Source: Notospermus geniculatus (Eukaryota > Nemertea > Pilidiophora > Heteronemertea > Lineidae). From it: a stretch of 64,000 nt of DNA. The position numbers and the translations under genes are program-made. The stretch lies in the NCBI GenBank assembly GCA_002633025.1, contig NMRB01001845.1, positions 6,748 through 70,747 of the forward strand, in the 5' to 3' direction. This document shows positions 19,801-29,026 of this stretch, in pieces (the stretch's first letter is position 1; every line of letters begins with the position of its first letter). A model generated the notes under the pieces. The model was not told the origin of the DNA. It worked only from the letters and a program-made list of their open reading frames with translations, and did not search any database.

Positions 19801-22800
19801 TAGCTCAGGCGATAAGCCCTGAAAATCAGAAAGTTAAAGTTTGTGTTTATAGTCTGATATCAACTACGGTAGAGGTGTCATCCGACTTATACCCCAGTCT
19901 ATCCTGAAACCTTTCAGTAGAACTCCGACGAGCTGCTCATTCAGCGCTACAATCTGAGCATTTCCGACTGGTACCCACTTATACACACCTGGGTGGAGAG
20001 AGGCCAGTGAGGCAAAGAGACACGCCAAAAGCAGTGCTTCACGTTTGAAATCTGCAGGAGCTCAATCAGTTGAGCTCCTCAAAGGCTCGAGGAGAGCTGT
20101 TCACAACCGTGAAGGAGAGCTGTTCACACTCGTGCCTGAACTTCAAGGATCCCAAGGAGCACGGTCAATCGAGCTCCTTGGTGCAATTTTGTGGGCGTGC
20201 AGTGGCGCGAGCGTGATTGCGCCCGTCTTACGTAAAGCACTGCCAAAGTTTCACGCCCAATAGAGTTGTCCTCTGAACGGAACAGTTCAATGCTCCAACT
20301 GTGCCAGATTATAAGGGTATTGTAGACTAATCCCCCCTTATGAAATGCATGAACAACCATAGCGAAACTGACGCCAATTAAAATACTTTACATGCGGTTA
20401 CAAGCTTAAGCTGGAAATCACGGGTGATCAACATTGAGTTGTTCAAATTGGCCAAATGACTGCATTGCCAATAGGAAAACTATGTTTACTAGTGGATTAT
20501 CGTTACAATGAACTGTGCTGGGAACGTTCCAGGCATTGTTTGATTGTGGTGCGCTCAGAACAGTTCCGATAAGAACACTCGGGAGCAGAACAGTTACTGT
20601 GCCGGTGTGAAAGGAATCGAAGTCCCCTGGTATCAAAGTCCGGTCTTATTGGTCAGCGAGGGATTAGAATATATGGCTGGAGAGACCATGACCATTCAAA
20701 TATAACCTTACAATAGCGGGCTATGTTTTGCGGATCTGCATTCCTAGGACGCTGATTCCTGTGACACCGCCAGGTGTCATGGATGGAATTATCGCATATC
20801 ATGGATGCAGTTCTCGAATTAGGAAATGATCCCTTCAGAATTGTTGCGAGGCTTGGCGGTGAATTCGACCTGACATATCATGCCCGTCGAATATTAGTAC
20901 ACGCATCAGAGAATATTAACCCCATTCGTAACAGCTTGAAAAGTGAGCGTCCGCCGCGGAATAGCCAAGGCCGGTGTAACGTTTTTGAGCGTTCCCCATC
21001 TGCGAGTGTTCCCCTGCTATTGTCTGACGGAATAAGCCGCGACTCGACAATGGAGGACACACAGAGAAACATGTCGATCTATCTGCCAGTGTTTCCAGAA
21101 AAATAGGGGGAACACTGACACACGGAAACACTGGAAAACTTTACACTTGATCCAGGTTGGGGGCGTACGTCCCCTATTTTTGGCAGAGCAGTGATTTTTT
21201 TAGCAAACCCGAGCTGGTCGAGTTTCTAATCTCTGGCGCTTGGTTTCTAGCCATGCCCCTCAATCCGTCATTCAACAATTAAGTGGATACTTTTTACAGG
21301 GGGATACTCTTTACTGTTACACCGGTAATACTTCACTATTTGCACATGACTGGACTGTGAATTGATAAAATGTGTGTGTAACAGAACCCACTTTAACGAC
21401 CTCATGGTTCATTCCTAATCTTATTAACAGCCAAGTGCAAACAGGCGTTACACGACCTATTAGTTAGTGGTGAAAGACCTATTATGTAATACCATAGTCA
21501 GATTACATTGAGCAGTTGAGCAGTTGGAACTCTGGAACAGTCCCGTTCAGACGACAACTCTATTGGGATTCAGACCCGGGACCATCTGAGCGCTAGTCGG
21601 AGACCCAACAACACCACCGTGGCCTCTCGAAAATTGAAAAAAAATTGAAAATTGGTTTGATACGATCTTCTTCGGAGTTACACAATGTTTCCTCTGCATG
21701 TTGACCAGTCACGATAATCTTGCTGACGGAATTTCGATATCAGTCTTGTAGCTCGCCTTACCTTGCTAAATTGAACGCATCCCCAATCAACCCACCCCTA
21801 TTTGCCTGCGTCAATTTCTTGTGGTCCGTTTTTAGTTGCACTATGAGTCGTAGCCATAACTCGTGTTCGTAGGTGACTCTGTAGAAACCCATGTAGTTGA
21901 AGTTGCCGATGACCCAAGCGTCCCCTGGCACAAAAATTTCAGCTGAAATAAAAGATACATGTATGTGAGATAAAGCAATGGTGGGTTTTGGTTTAGGAGA
22001 TGCCACCTAATGCTGATGTCAGGTCAAAGTTGCGATGGCACGGAACAGGCGCCGACTGACCTTTCCGAAACATTTGCGTCTGAGGCACAACTGTGAGGAG
22101 CAAATCGTTGTGGTCGAGAGTTGGGGAGGGGGTCCAGACCCCCTGCTCACTGGATCCGCACTTGGATTGGGTGGATGGGGTAGAATGGGGCTCGCATAGA
22201 TTACCTGAGTCCATGTTCATCCATTCCAACTTCACCCTTGAACTGTCCTGCGTTTGATAGTGAAAAGGGATGTACCACTTGTAACTGAAAAAAGACATTC
22301 AGGTATTCGGTATGAGACTACACTCATTAGACATTCCATTCTGGTTTGTTTCCGCCATTTTCTGACTCCATAAATTTTCTAGTACATGTATACACTACAG
22401 GGAGTCCTCGCGAGTACCGTCTTCAGGCCGGTATCACTGAGGCCCCTTAATTATTGGCTGTAAATGCCTCGCAGTTCATCCGTAACCCTTGTTGGGGACC
22501 CACGAAGTGTATGGGGGATCGTTGGATTGTAGCCTACATCCAGTACAGGAAGACGGTATAAATGGCGAGGACTTGATGCATTCCTCTCACTGGCCAGTTG
22601 ACAACTGGCCAGTGAGAGGCATTTTCTAGCCTGTCGAAGTCCTAGTGCTGTAATAGGCCTAATCGTCGCCAATGAGGAGGGCAAGTAGGCCAACGCTGTA
22701 GGTAAATCTGGTGGCAGTACTGCATTAGCGGAGTTACGCTCCATCTGTGGGTCCCAGGCCTTGTGGCGGGCATCCCGGTATAACATGTATTTCCGCTGTA

Positions 22801-24911
22801 GGTAAATCTGGGGGCAATACTGCATCAGCGGAGCTATGCTTCATCTGTGGGTGCGAGGCCCTGTGACGGGCATCCCGCTGTAGGTAAATCTGGGGGCAAT
22901 ACTGCAACAGTGGAGATATGCTCCATCTGTGGATCCCAGGCCTTGTGGCAGGCAACCAGGTATCACGGTCTTCCAATTTCCAGAGAGTCAATCTTGGTGG
23001 CCGCTGTAGGTGGCCGAGCATCAGTGGGGGAATGAGGAGGGGGTTGGGGGCCTCCCTCAGAAACATTTGGATCCTAGAAGCCCTGAGATACGACTTCCCG
23101 GCATTTGAGGATGTATTTTTAGCATTCTGACAAGTACCTCGTGTCTCTATACTTACCCGTAAGGACTGTCCTTCGGGTCATACGTTTCGTCCGGGTTAAG
23201 CAGAAATCGTTCCTGCTTTAGCAGCACCCTGTCGTTTCCAATCCTAGTAACCGTTACCAAGGGAAGACCCATCTGTCGAGTCCACGTGTCCATGACGGTC
23301 ATGACGTCTGGCTCGACGTGCGAGACTTCGGAGAACGCCGACCACAACTGCGCCATTTCGGCATTTCCGAACTTATACCGCTTTATGTAGGTCTGGAGGC
23401 CTTTCCTGAAGTTCTCCCAGCCAAGGAAACCTCGGAGTAATCTCAGAACTGCCAAGCCCTGAAAATATGAAGGTACGGTATATGAAAGTATTACCGGTAG
23501 TCGTATTAAGGAATGGGTTTCCAAACTAGTGGTTTTATCAGATTTTTCCGTCAGTGCTGAAGCCATAGCATTATTGTCCCTGGTAAGTACGGAAGAGGCC
23601 ATCTCAAGCTACTCATGTTCCTCACTTGGATGGGGTCTTCTACTTGCCCTTGCAAAGGTACAAGGTACAAGGCACCACGGCTTACTGTCCCATGTGATGG
23701 ACTATAGAGCCAGGGATGAACACCATTTAGCCTGGATTCAAACCCGGGACCTGCAGCTACTAAGCGGACGTGACACGCGGCTACCAAGGCTCTTCGACAA
23801 CCCCATCCCTGACACCTGCCCGAAGACACCATTCAGAGGGTAGGCAATGTTGAAGGGAATATGGCCCGGGCTGGATTCGAACCCGGGACCAGCTGCTTCC
23901 CTAGGGCCTTCAGTTCCCTCCTGTTTTACAAACCTTGTCGTATGATATAGTATCAAAGAACTGCGCTATGTCATCCGGGTCCTTGATTGGTGTAGAAATC
24001 GGATGTGACGTAGGCAGTGAGTCTTTTGTCATGACGAGGAAAATGCTGTCGGTCAGTTGCATGTCGAACTGGAACGAGAGGTCCATTCAGTCAGCCAATC
24101 AAATACGGCATTTATACAGCACTTGATGTCAGTCTGGAAATCACTCTGAAACAGACCCGAGCCTGACGTTGACGTCGTTCGGACTCTGATATATTTGGCT
24201 GACATGTTGATGACGTCACTGACGCAACAATGCCGTCATCGCTGTGCCAGTGCCGTACATCCAAGCACGACAAGATGACGTCATTGACGCAAGATGTCAG
24301 CCAAATGTTCCAGAGATTTCATTCATCAAAATTCAAGTCTCGAATGAAATCTCGCGGGACCAGATTGTCTGGAAATGTCCTTTGAGAGAAACGTTTCCGA
24401 TTTTGGACTCGAACCGCTTCCAATTTCAAATTCCGAGTCTGGGGTCCCCCCCCCCCCNNAAATATGAGTTTTACAGGCGTCTGAGGCACAAGAAGCCATC
24501 CTTCGGCCGCCATAAGGGCGGGGGGGGGGCGGCTGTAGCCCCCCGAATCCGCCACTGAGTGTATCTGGAAGCCTTTCTAGTTGGGTCATCTGTAGTTTAT
24601 TTCGTTACGGACGTACCGGTAGGTTGAAAGCTGCCTCTGCACTCTCACAGGCAACATCCATTCAACGAATGATTAGCATTCACATTTCTAGCCTTGGGTT
24701 CTTTTCCTTCCTCTGTTTCTTGTATTTACCCAAGATTTTAACCCATATCGTTATCGTTTCTCCAAATACCTGTACCACTCACCAAACCTTTACTTACCAC
24801 TTTCCAATCAGGGAAGATGTCGTTCATAGCGAAGTACATGAGGGTACTGGCGAATCCTTCATTCAGCCATAAGTCATCCCACCACTTCATGGTAGCCATG
24901 TTGCCGAACCA
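16602..24911 (-). CDS. M1-family zinc aminopeptidase (aminopeptidase N-like), partial, 7 exons
   Basis: Seven minus-strand exons (24798-24911, 23934-24068, 23157-23458, 22205-22284, 21762-21942, 19591-19818, 16602-16885) join in consistent phases (0, 0, 2, 1, 2, 2) and encode 441 residues. Family marks: WFGN...[12 protein letters not shown], whose Glu is the third zinc ligand exactly 18 residues after where the second His of HExxH would be; ISYDKG with the catalytic Tyr; [10 protein letters not shown]; the middle-domain phrase [19 protein letters not shown]; and C-terminal-domain phrases such as [13 protein letters not shown] and WDFLW. Such enzymes remove N-terminal residues from peptides, usually as type II membrane ectoenzymes. 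The exon(s) with the signal anchor, GAMEN and HExxH were not recognised up to the UGT gene, and no terminal exon follows. The gene is therefore split across gaps or very long introns, or truncated. No lesion is visible in what is present. Confidence 0.85.
17291..19145. mobile_element. Composite inverted-repeat element in aminopeptidase intron
   Basis: The left end occurs twice (17291-17383 and 17638-17731: GGCCTCAACTTAAGGACTG, CAGGCAGGGCACATTGCC) and the right end twice (18813-18934 and 19019-19145: ATTGCCG-CGTTGCCGTCGC then TTAAGTTGAGGCCTG). The outermost tips CAGGCCTCAACTTAAG and CTTAAGTTGAGGCCTG are inverted. No transposase frame is open across the interior. Confidence 0.75.
19591..19818 (-). 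CDS. Aminopeptidase exon, helical C-terminal domain
   Basis: 228 bp encoding [20 protein letters not shown] to SLPQ; acceptor CTGATTTTCAG, donor [20 protein letters not shown] and [13 protein letters not shown] are typical of aminopeptidase N. Confidence 0.85.
19829..19985. repeat. Dispersed 155-bp repeat, copy 2
   Basis: Second copy of the repeat at 6731-6885, about 90 percent alike by eye, followed by a CACCTGGGTGGAGAGAGGCC phrase absent from the first copy. Confidence 0.75.
20032..20242. mobile_element. MITE with CAGTGCT termini, copy 2
   Basis: CAGTGCTTCACG and CGTAAAGCACTG ends are inverted. Inside is a palindromic GGAGCTCAATCAGTTGAGCTCC. See the copy at 1389-1575. Confidence 0.75.
21762..21942 (-). 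CDS. Aminopeptidase exon, beta-sandwich to C-terminal domain
   Basis: 181 bp encoding [20 protein letters not shown] to GDAFNLA, with an Arg completed across the junction. Acceptor TTTATTTCAG, donor GTAAGG. All key hydrophobic and Arg positions of the YRVxYD phrase are kept, with E in place of D. Confidence 0.85.
22205..22284 (-). CDS. Aminopeptidase exon, start of beta-sandwich domain
   Basis: 80 bp encoding [12 protein letters not shown] to NMDS; acceptor TTTTTTCAG, donor GTAATC. It corresponds to the Y-W-x-(I/V)-P phrase of the family. Confidence 0.8.
22583..22619. repeat. Perfect 18-bp-arm hairpin
   Basis: CCTCTCACTGGCCAGTTG, one A, then its exact reverse complement. It lies in an aminopeptidase intron; function unknown. 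Confidence 0.85.
22690..22975 (+). repeat. Minisatellite in aminopeptidase intron, 3 units
   Basis: Three units with GCTGTAGGTAAATCTGG, CAATACTGCA, GCTCCATCTGTGG and CCAGGCCTTGTGGC; units are about 88-115 bp because one carries extra sequence (TATAACATGTATTTCC). Confidence 0.75.
23157..23458 (-). CDS. Aminopeptidase exon, end of catalytic domain
   Basis: 302 bp, from [13 protein letters not shown] to DSPYG, including [12 protein letters not shown], which closes the catalytic domain in this family, and RFLLNPD. Acceptor TATTTTCAG, donor GTAAGT. Confidence 0.85.
23553..23900 (-). mobile_element. tRNA-related SINE
   Basis: On the minus strand it has two Pol III B-box-like sequences, GGTTCGAATCC near 23873-23883 and GGTTTGAATCC near 23734-23744, followed by the shared body CCTTGTACCTTTGCAAGG and CTTGAGATGGCCTCTTCC. 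The same body occurs near 3085 (plus), 16260 (plus) and 24985 (minus). The A box is not convincing. Confidence 0.6.
23934..24068 (-). CDS. Aminopeptidase exon with catalytic tyrosine
   Basis: 45 codons from [10 protein letters not shown] to FDTISYDK; acceptor CTCTCGTTCCAG, donor GTTTGT. SHPI and [12 protein letters not shown] match the M1 family; the Tyr of ISYDK is the transition-state residue in known members. Confidence 0.85.
24193..24306. mobile_element. Small MITE with CRE-like repeats
   Basis: ATTTGGCTGACAT and ATGTCAGCCAAAT are exact inverted ends; inside, GATGACGTCA-TGACGCAA occurs twice in direct orientation, giving two full TGACGTCA sites. It lies in an aminopeptidase intron. Confidence 0.7.
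24440..24560. mobile_element. G/C-run repeat with unresolved bases
   Basis: A C-run interrupted by NN at 24468-24469 and a later G-run, ending CCCCGAATCCGCCACTGA. It resembles the GGATCC MITE family of 13962; the assembly is unreliable here. Confidence 0.5.
24798..24911 (-). CDS. Aminopeptidase exon with third zinc ligand
   Basis: 38 codons, phase 0 at both ends, acceptor TTTGTAG, donor GTAAGT. Begins at WFGN, so the HExxHQ motif must end the previous, unseen exon. NEGFA supplies the zinc-binding Glu. Confidence 0.85.
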
Positions 24912-24984
24912 CTACAAAGGAAATCTCTTGTCTTAACGACGGATCTACCAAATTTGTATTTGTCCGTCAGAGCCGATACATGGT

Positions 24985-25115
24985 ACCTATGGCCGAAGCT
25001 GTAGCATTATTGGCCCTGGTAAGTACGGAAGAGACCATCTCAAGCTACTCATGTTCCTCACTTGGATGGGTCTTTTACTTGCCCTTGCAAAGAAACAAGG
25101 TACAAGGCACCACGG
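24985..25115 (-). mobile_element. SINE body fragment
   Basis: TGGCCCTGGTAAGTACGGAA, CATCTCAAGCTACTCATG and CTTGCCCTTGCAAAG match 23560-23680 in the same orientation. It is directly followed by a GC-rich segment with inverted GGACGCCGACC / GGTCGGCGTCC. Confidence 0.6.
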
Positions 25116-25460
25116 CTTAAGCCTAGTTCGTACTCCGCCGCACGACCATTGTCAGCGACCGATGGCGCGATCTCGCGTTGGACGCCGACCCCGTCGTGCG
25201 ATTTGGTCGGCGTCCGATCGCGAGGCCGTAATTACTTGAGTCATTTCATAGTGGGTCGCCGTCGCTAAAGTATGCTGGAATATAAATCAACGCCGTGACT
25301 ATTCGCACAGCAAGTTGCTGTGAAAATAGTAGTTCTCGCACTGCTTATACAGCAGATTCTAACCAATGAAAACGCGAGGTTCATAATGAAGATGCATTAC
25401 GATAATTTATGCACGGGGCGCAACGAAGTGATTATTCACACGCCTAATCTTCAGTCAGCT

Positions 25461-25532
25461 GACTGGCGCAGTGGAAAGATGGAGTGGACTATAACCCAAA
25501 GGTCGCGGGTTCGAATCCCGGTAGTCCTTTTT
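25461..25532 (+). tRNA. tRNA-like Pol III unit (degenerate tRNA or SINE head)
   Basis: Both internal promoter boxes fit consensus exactly: A box TGGCGCAGTGG (25464-25474) and B box GGTTCGAATCC (25508-25518), 33 bp apart, with a T5 terminator at 25528-25532. The acceptor ends GACTGGC / GGTAGTC pair at six of seven positions (one G-T). The T arm has four pairs. The D arm is poor and the anticodon stem has only about three pairs around loop ACTATAA, so an anticodon cannot be assigned. It is probably a pseudo-tRNA or SINE head that could still be transcribed. Confidence 0.5.
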
Positions 25533-26272
25533 AGTTTTTTTTTTGTTTTTTCTTACTTTCTTTTTCTTTTCTCTTTTCTTTTCACTGTTGTGACTCTTTG
25601 AAAATTTCTACATGGAATAGTTGGTTAATTAATCCTTTCTTAGTGGTGACACTGATAGACACGGCTACAACTTGGGAAGATCACACCGGACCCTGGTATT
25701 CGGACTCATCCCCTACTCTGACTCACAACCTCAGAGGAATTAGCTATCCTAACCGACAGAATGCGTAAAGCCTCGTCTACACTGGCAAACAAATGTTTGC
25801 AAACATTAGCAGTAACATATACATGTAGGTCTGGTGTATAAGATCATATTTTGCTAATTGCATGTGCATGAAAAGCACGTTTTTCCGGACCCCCTGGGGG
25901 GGGCACTTGGCCCCTGCCCCCTCCAGCAACATCTCTGGTTGTGATGACAAATGTTCGCCAAGAGCTCTCTGGGCTGAGTCCACGTAGGGGACGTAACCTC
26001 ACCATGCACTTGCACAGAATCAAACGTTATACTGAGATCGAAATAGGCCGAAGTAGCATTCGTTCCAAGCTGGTACCCTGCAAGTGGCCAAGGTATGGCT
26101 CATTTTGCCGAATTCTAGAATTTCGCTGTGAAAATATCATCTTTTCCTAATTTAAACAGCAAAATGTGGGCGGGGATGCTTATGAATATCGAATACGTAC
26201 TTGCTGTGTAAATAAGAATTCACTCCTTAGTTACACAGCATGCTGTGCAAATAGCACCGGCCATTTCAAATA
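25533..26272. other. No gene seen
   Basis: A pyrimidine-rich tail after the tRNA-like unit, then sequence without a recognised exon or repeat. The missing 5' exons of the aminopeptidase were looked for here and not found. Confidence 0.5.
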
Positions 26273-27061
26273 CCACCGAACCAATTTTGATGCGGTTTGT
26301 TGCATATGAAAGGAAAACTTGTTGGTCACATTTCTGCATCAAATTTTTGGAAATTTCGAAATATCAAAATTATGTAATTGCTTGTCAGAAAAAATCTCGA
26401 AAATCAACACCTTTTATTTTGTGATTATATTTTTATTTTTATAGTNNNNNNNNNNNNNNNNNNNNNNNNNNNNNNNNNNNNNNNNNNNNNNNNNNNNNNN
26501 NNNNNNNNNNTTTTGATATTTTGAGATTTTCGCGTTTTTCAAGAAATTTTCATACCATTGGATAAAGCTAACATCAGATAACAGGTTTACATTACTTTGA
26601 AACTTTTTGGGGTTAACTGTGCAGAAATATCGTAATATCAAAATGTTGATATTTTGAAAAATGTGTGTAAATTCTAACCAGTTTATGCGAATCATCCAAA
26701 ATTTCCATAATTTTATGATTTGAGGTCAGCTCTATCTACTGACACCAAAATTTTGTGAAAAATCGTGAAAATCTCAAAATCTCAAAATATTGATAATCTC
26801 AAATATCTCAGCAACCACTCGACAGATTTTGATGAAACCAGCACCAAAGTCCTTAGAGACTTCCATTCTGTCAGAAACACTATAAAAATAAAAATATAAT
26901 CACAAAATAAAAGGTGTTGATTTTCGAGATTTTTTCTGACAAGCAATTACATAATTTTGATATTTCGAAATTTCCAAAATTTTGATGTAGAAATGTGACC
27001 AACAAGTTTTCCGTTCATATGCAACAAACCGCATCAAATTTGGTTCGGTGGTATTTGAAAT
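26273..27061. mobile_element. Large palindromic element around an assembly gap
   Basis: Left arm 26273-26445 and right arm 26879-27061 are near-identical inverted copies (AAATACCACCGAACCA against TTCGGTGGTATTTGAA; CACCTTTTATTTTGTGATTA against TAATCACAAAATAAAAGGTG). The 65-bp N run starts exactly where the left arm ends. The loop is AT-rich and non-coding. Confidence 0.85.
26446..26510. other. Assembly gap (N)
   Basis: 65 N bases at the inner end of an inverted repeat, where assembly across a hairpin is likely to fail. Confidence 0.99.
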
Positions 27062-27344
27062 ATTCAAGATACAAAGTGTAGATAAACATCTGTCAATGCC
27101 TGTACATTGTATCCCTCAGTTACTTCAAATCATCGTGTACAGTTAAATCTTTATGTTGATTCCTTTATGCTGTTACGTATATTTCACTGCCATGATTGCA
27201 TCTCCAGATGTTTGTGGCCATACACGCACAATATGCGGCTCAAAATGGGCAGTATCACTGCCAATCTTTCTTCTTGTACTACTCATCATGCAAAAAGCAC
27301 ATGCCCCAATTTTGGCCCCATATTATGCAATAATACTGATCAGG

Positions 27345-27478
27345 TACCGTAAAACGGGGCTACTTTGCCACCCTGGGGGCTACTTTGCCACGCTACAGAT
27401 GAAAAAGTCTGAGTCAGACTTTATCTATAGCCTGGCAAAGTAGTCCCCAGGGTGGCAAAGTAGCCCCGTTTTACGGTA
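27345..27478. mobile_element. Hairpin MITE with TACCGTAAAACGGGG termini
   Basis: TACCGTAAAACGGGGCTACT and AGTAGCCCCGTTTTACGGTA are exact inverted ends; pairing continues for about 46 bp with one change. GGGGCTACTTTGCCAC is repeated within each arm. Confidence 0.85.
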
Positions 27479-27484
27479 CTTATT

Positions 27485-27711
27485 TATAAAAGATAGCAAA
27501 TGCTTTTACTTCAAGTTTTGTAATAGATTTACACTGAACATTGCTGTGCAAATCTTAAGTAAAAGCATTTGCTAAGTATACCAGCCATTGGCTGGTATTT
27601 ATAAAAGTTAGCAAATGCTTTTCCTTAAGATTTGCACAACGAGGTCCAATATAAATGCAATACAAAACTTGAAGGAAAAGCATTTGCTAGCTTTTATAAA
27701 TACCACCCAAT
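27485..27711. repeat. Two adjacent hairpins of one family
   Basis: Hairpin 1 (about 27485-27578) pairs AGCAAATGCTTTTACTT with AAGTAAAAGCATTTGCT. Hairpin 2 (about 27592-27711) pairs TTTATAAAAGTTAGCAAATG with CATTTGCTAGCTTTTATAAA. Each carries internal copies of CTTAAG and TTTGCACA phrases, so they are likely tandem copies of one MITE. Confidence 0.75.
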
Positions 27712-28249
27712 GGCTCCTTCAGATAGATTTCGTGGGCATGCAGTTGTATTAACCGAAAAATGGATGGCAGCAGTTCAGGGTTGTTCCCAACAAGTTAACA
27801 CATCATGACAATTCAAAATAAAAGTATTTAGTTAGAGAATTAGTTTCTGAAATTTTGTTCATTCACCATAACAAAGGAATTATGCTGATTATTATGAAAA
27901 GTTCTTCATTGTGACAGTGGATCACTCAGCCGGAAGATAACAGACATTTCCATTGCAAGGTACAACTAGGCCTAGTATGATGGAGCTTTATTCTAAGGGC
28001 ATCCATTATCATACCTTGGTTGTATGAGGGAGATGCCTCTTGATGCCTTAACATCTCTTTCCTGTTTGGTATGTGTACGTTGATTTAAGATGTACAGTAC
28101 ATGCTGCATGTGAAATTTAATCGGAAAGAGATGCAACATACTCCTTAACAGAAAGATAAAGACCAACACCATGATCATCAACCTGAGCCATTGGGTCAAA
28201 ACGTGTTATCAGAACATCCATCTGATCATCTGACATTGGGACATCTGTT

Positions 28250-29026
28250 AAAGGGACATCTACTACAGAAACATCATTGTTATCAAAACCAATTGGAGCG
28301 TCAGGATCAATTCCATAATGTTCATAGGAATCGCCAAGGTCTTCCACAGCTGTGTACCCCTGATGTCCAGAGTGGATAACTCCATTCGTCCATATTTGAA
28401 GGGGAGTCCAATTCCTCTGTGTTCGCAAACTGTGGTTGTTGTATGCCAGTGCAAATTCATTCAAAGAATGGTTAATCCTTGGAACAAAAACATAATGCAA
28501 ACAAAACATATCGACTTCAGAGTCTACGTCTAAAACAGCGTTCCCTTCTAGGTAGTAAAATAGGCTAAAAGGGACATCTACTACAGAAACATCATTGTTA
28601 TCAAAACCAATTGGAGCGTCAGGATCAATTCCATAATGTTCATAGGAATCTCCAAGGTCGTCCACAGCTGTGTACCCCTGATGTCCAGAGTGGATAACTC
28701 CATTCGTCCATATTTGAAGGGGAGTCCAATTCCTCTGTGTTCGCAAACTGTGGTTGTTGTATGCCAGTGCAAATTCATTCAAAGAATGGTTTATCCTTGG
28801 AACAAAAACATAATGCAAACAAAACATTATGGGCCGTATTCAAAAAGGGTGTTTAAGACTTTAGACGCGTGTAACTTCGTCAAATGCGTGGTGGAAGTGT
28901 GTGCATTTAGTGAAGTTACACGCGTCTAAGTCTTAATCGCGCGATGATCACCCTTTTTGAATACGGCCCATCGACTTCAGAGTCTACGTCTAAAACAGCG
29001 TTCCCTTCTAGGTAGTAAAATAGGCT
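28250..29026 (-). repeat. In-frame 318-bp tandem duplication within the integrase gene
   Basis: Copy 1 (28250-28566) and copy 2 (28568-29026, including the 142-bp MITE) are nearly identical at a spacing of 318 bp, which is 106 codons. Differences are few single bases (AAGGTCTTCC against AAGGTCGTCC). The duplicated protein segment runs from SLFYYLEGNAV to DVSVVDVP. Confidence 0.9.
28829..28970. mobile_element. MITE with GGGCCGTATTCA termini inside the integrase gene
   Basis: GGGCCGTATTCAAAAAGGGTG and its exact complement CACCCTTTTTGAATACGGCCC are the ends; inner parts pair GACGCGTGTAACTTCGTC-like arms. The uninterrupted copy at 28503-28515 gives the empty site, so the insertion is 142 bp, including probably a 2-bp AT duplication. 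Confidence 0.9.

Noticed and set aside
22583-22619. Rho-independent terminator
   Set aside because: A perfect hairpin in an intron of a eukaryotic gene with no T tract; this mechanism does not apply.
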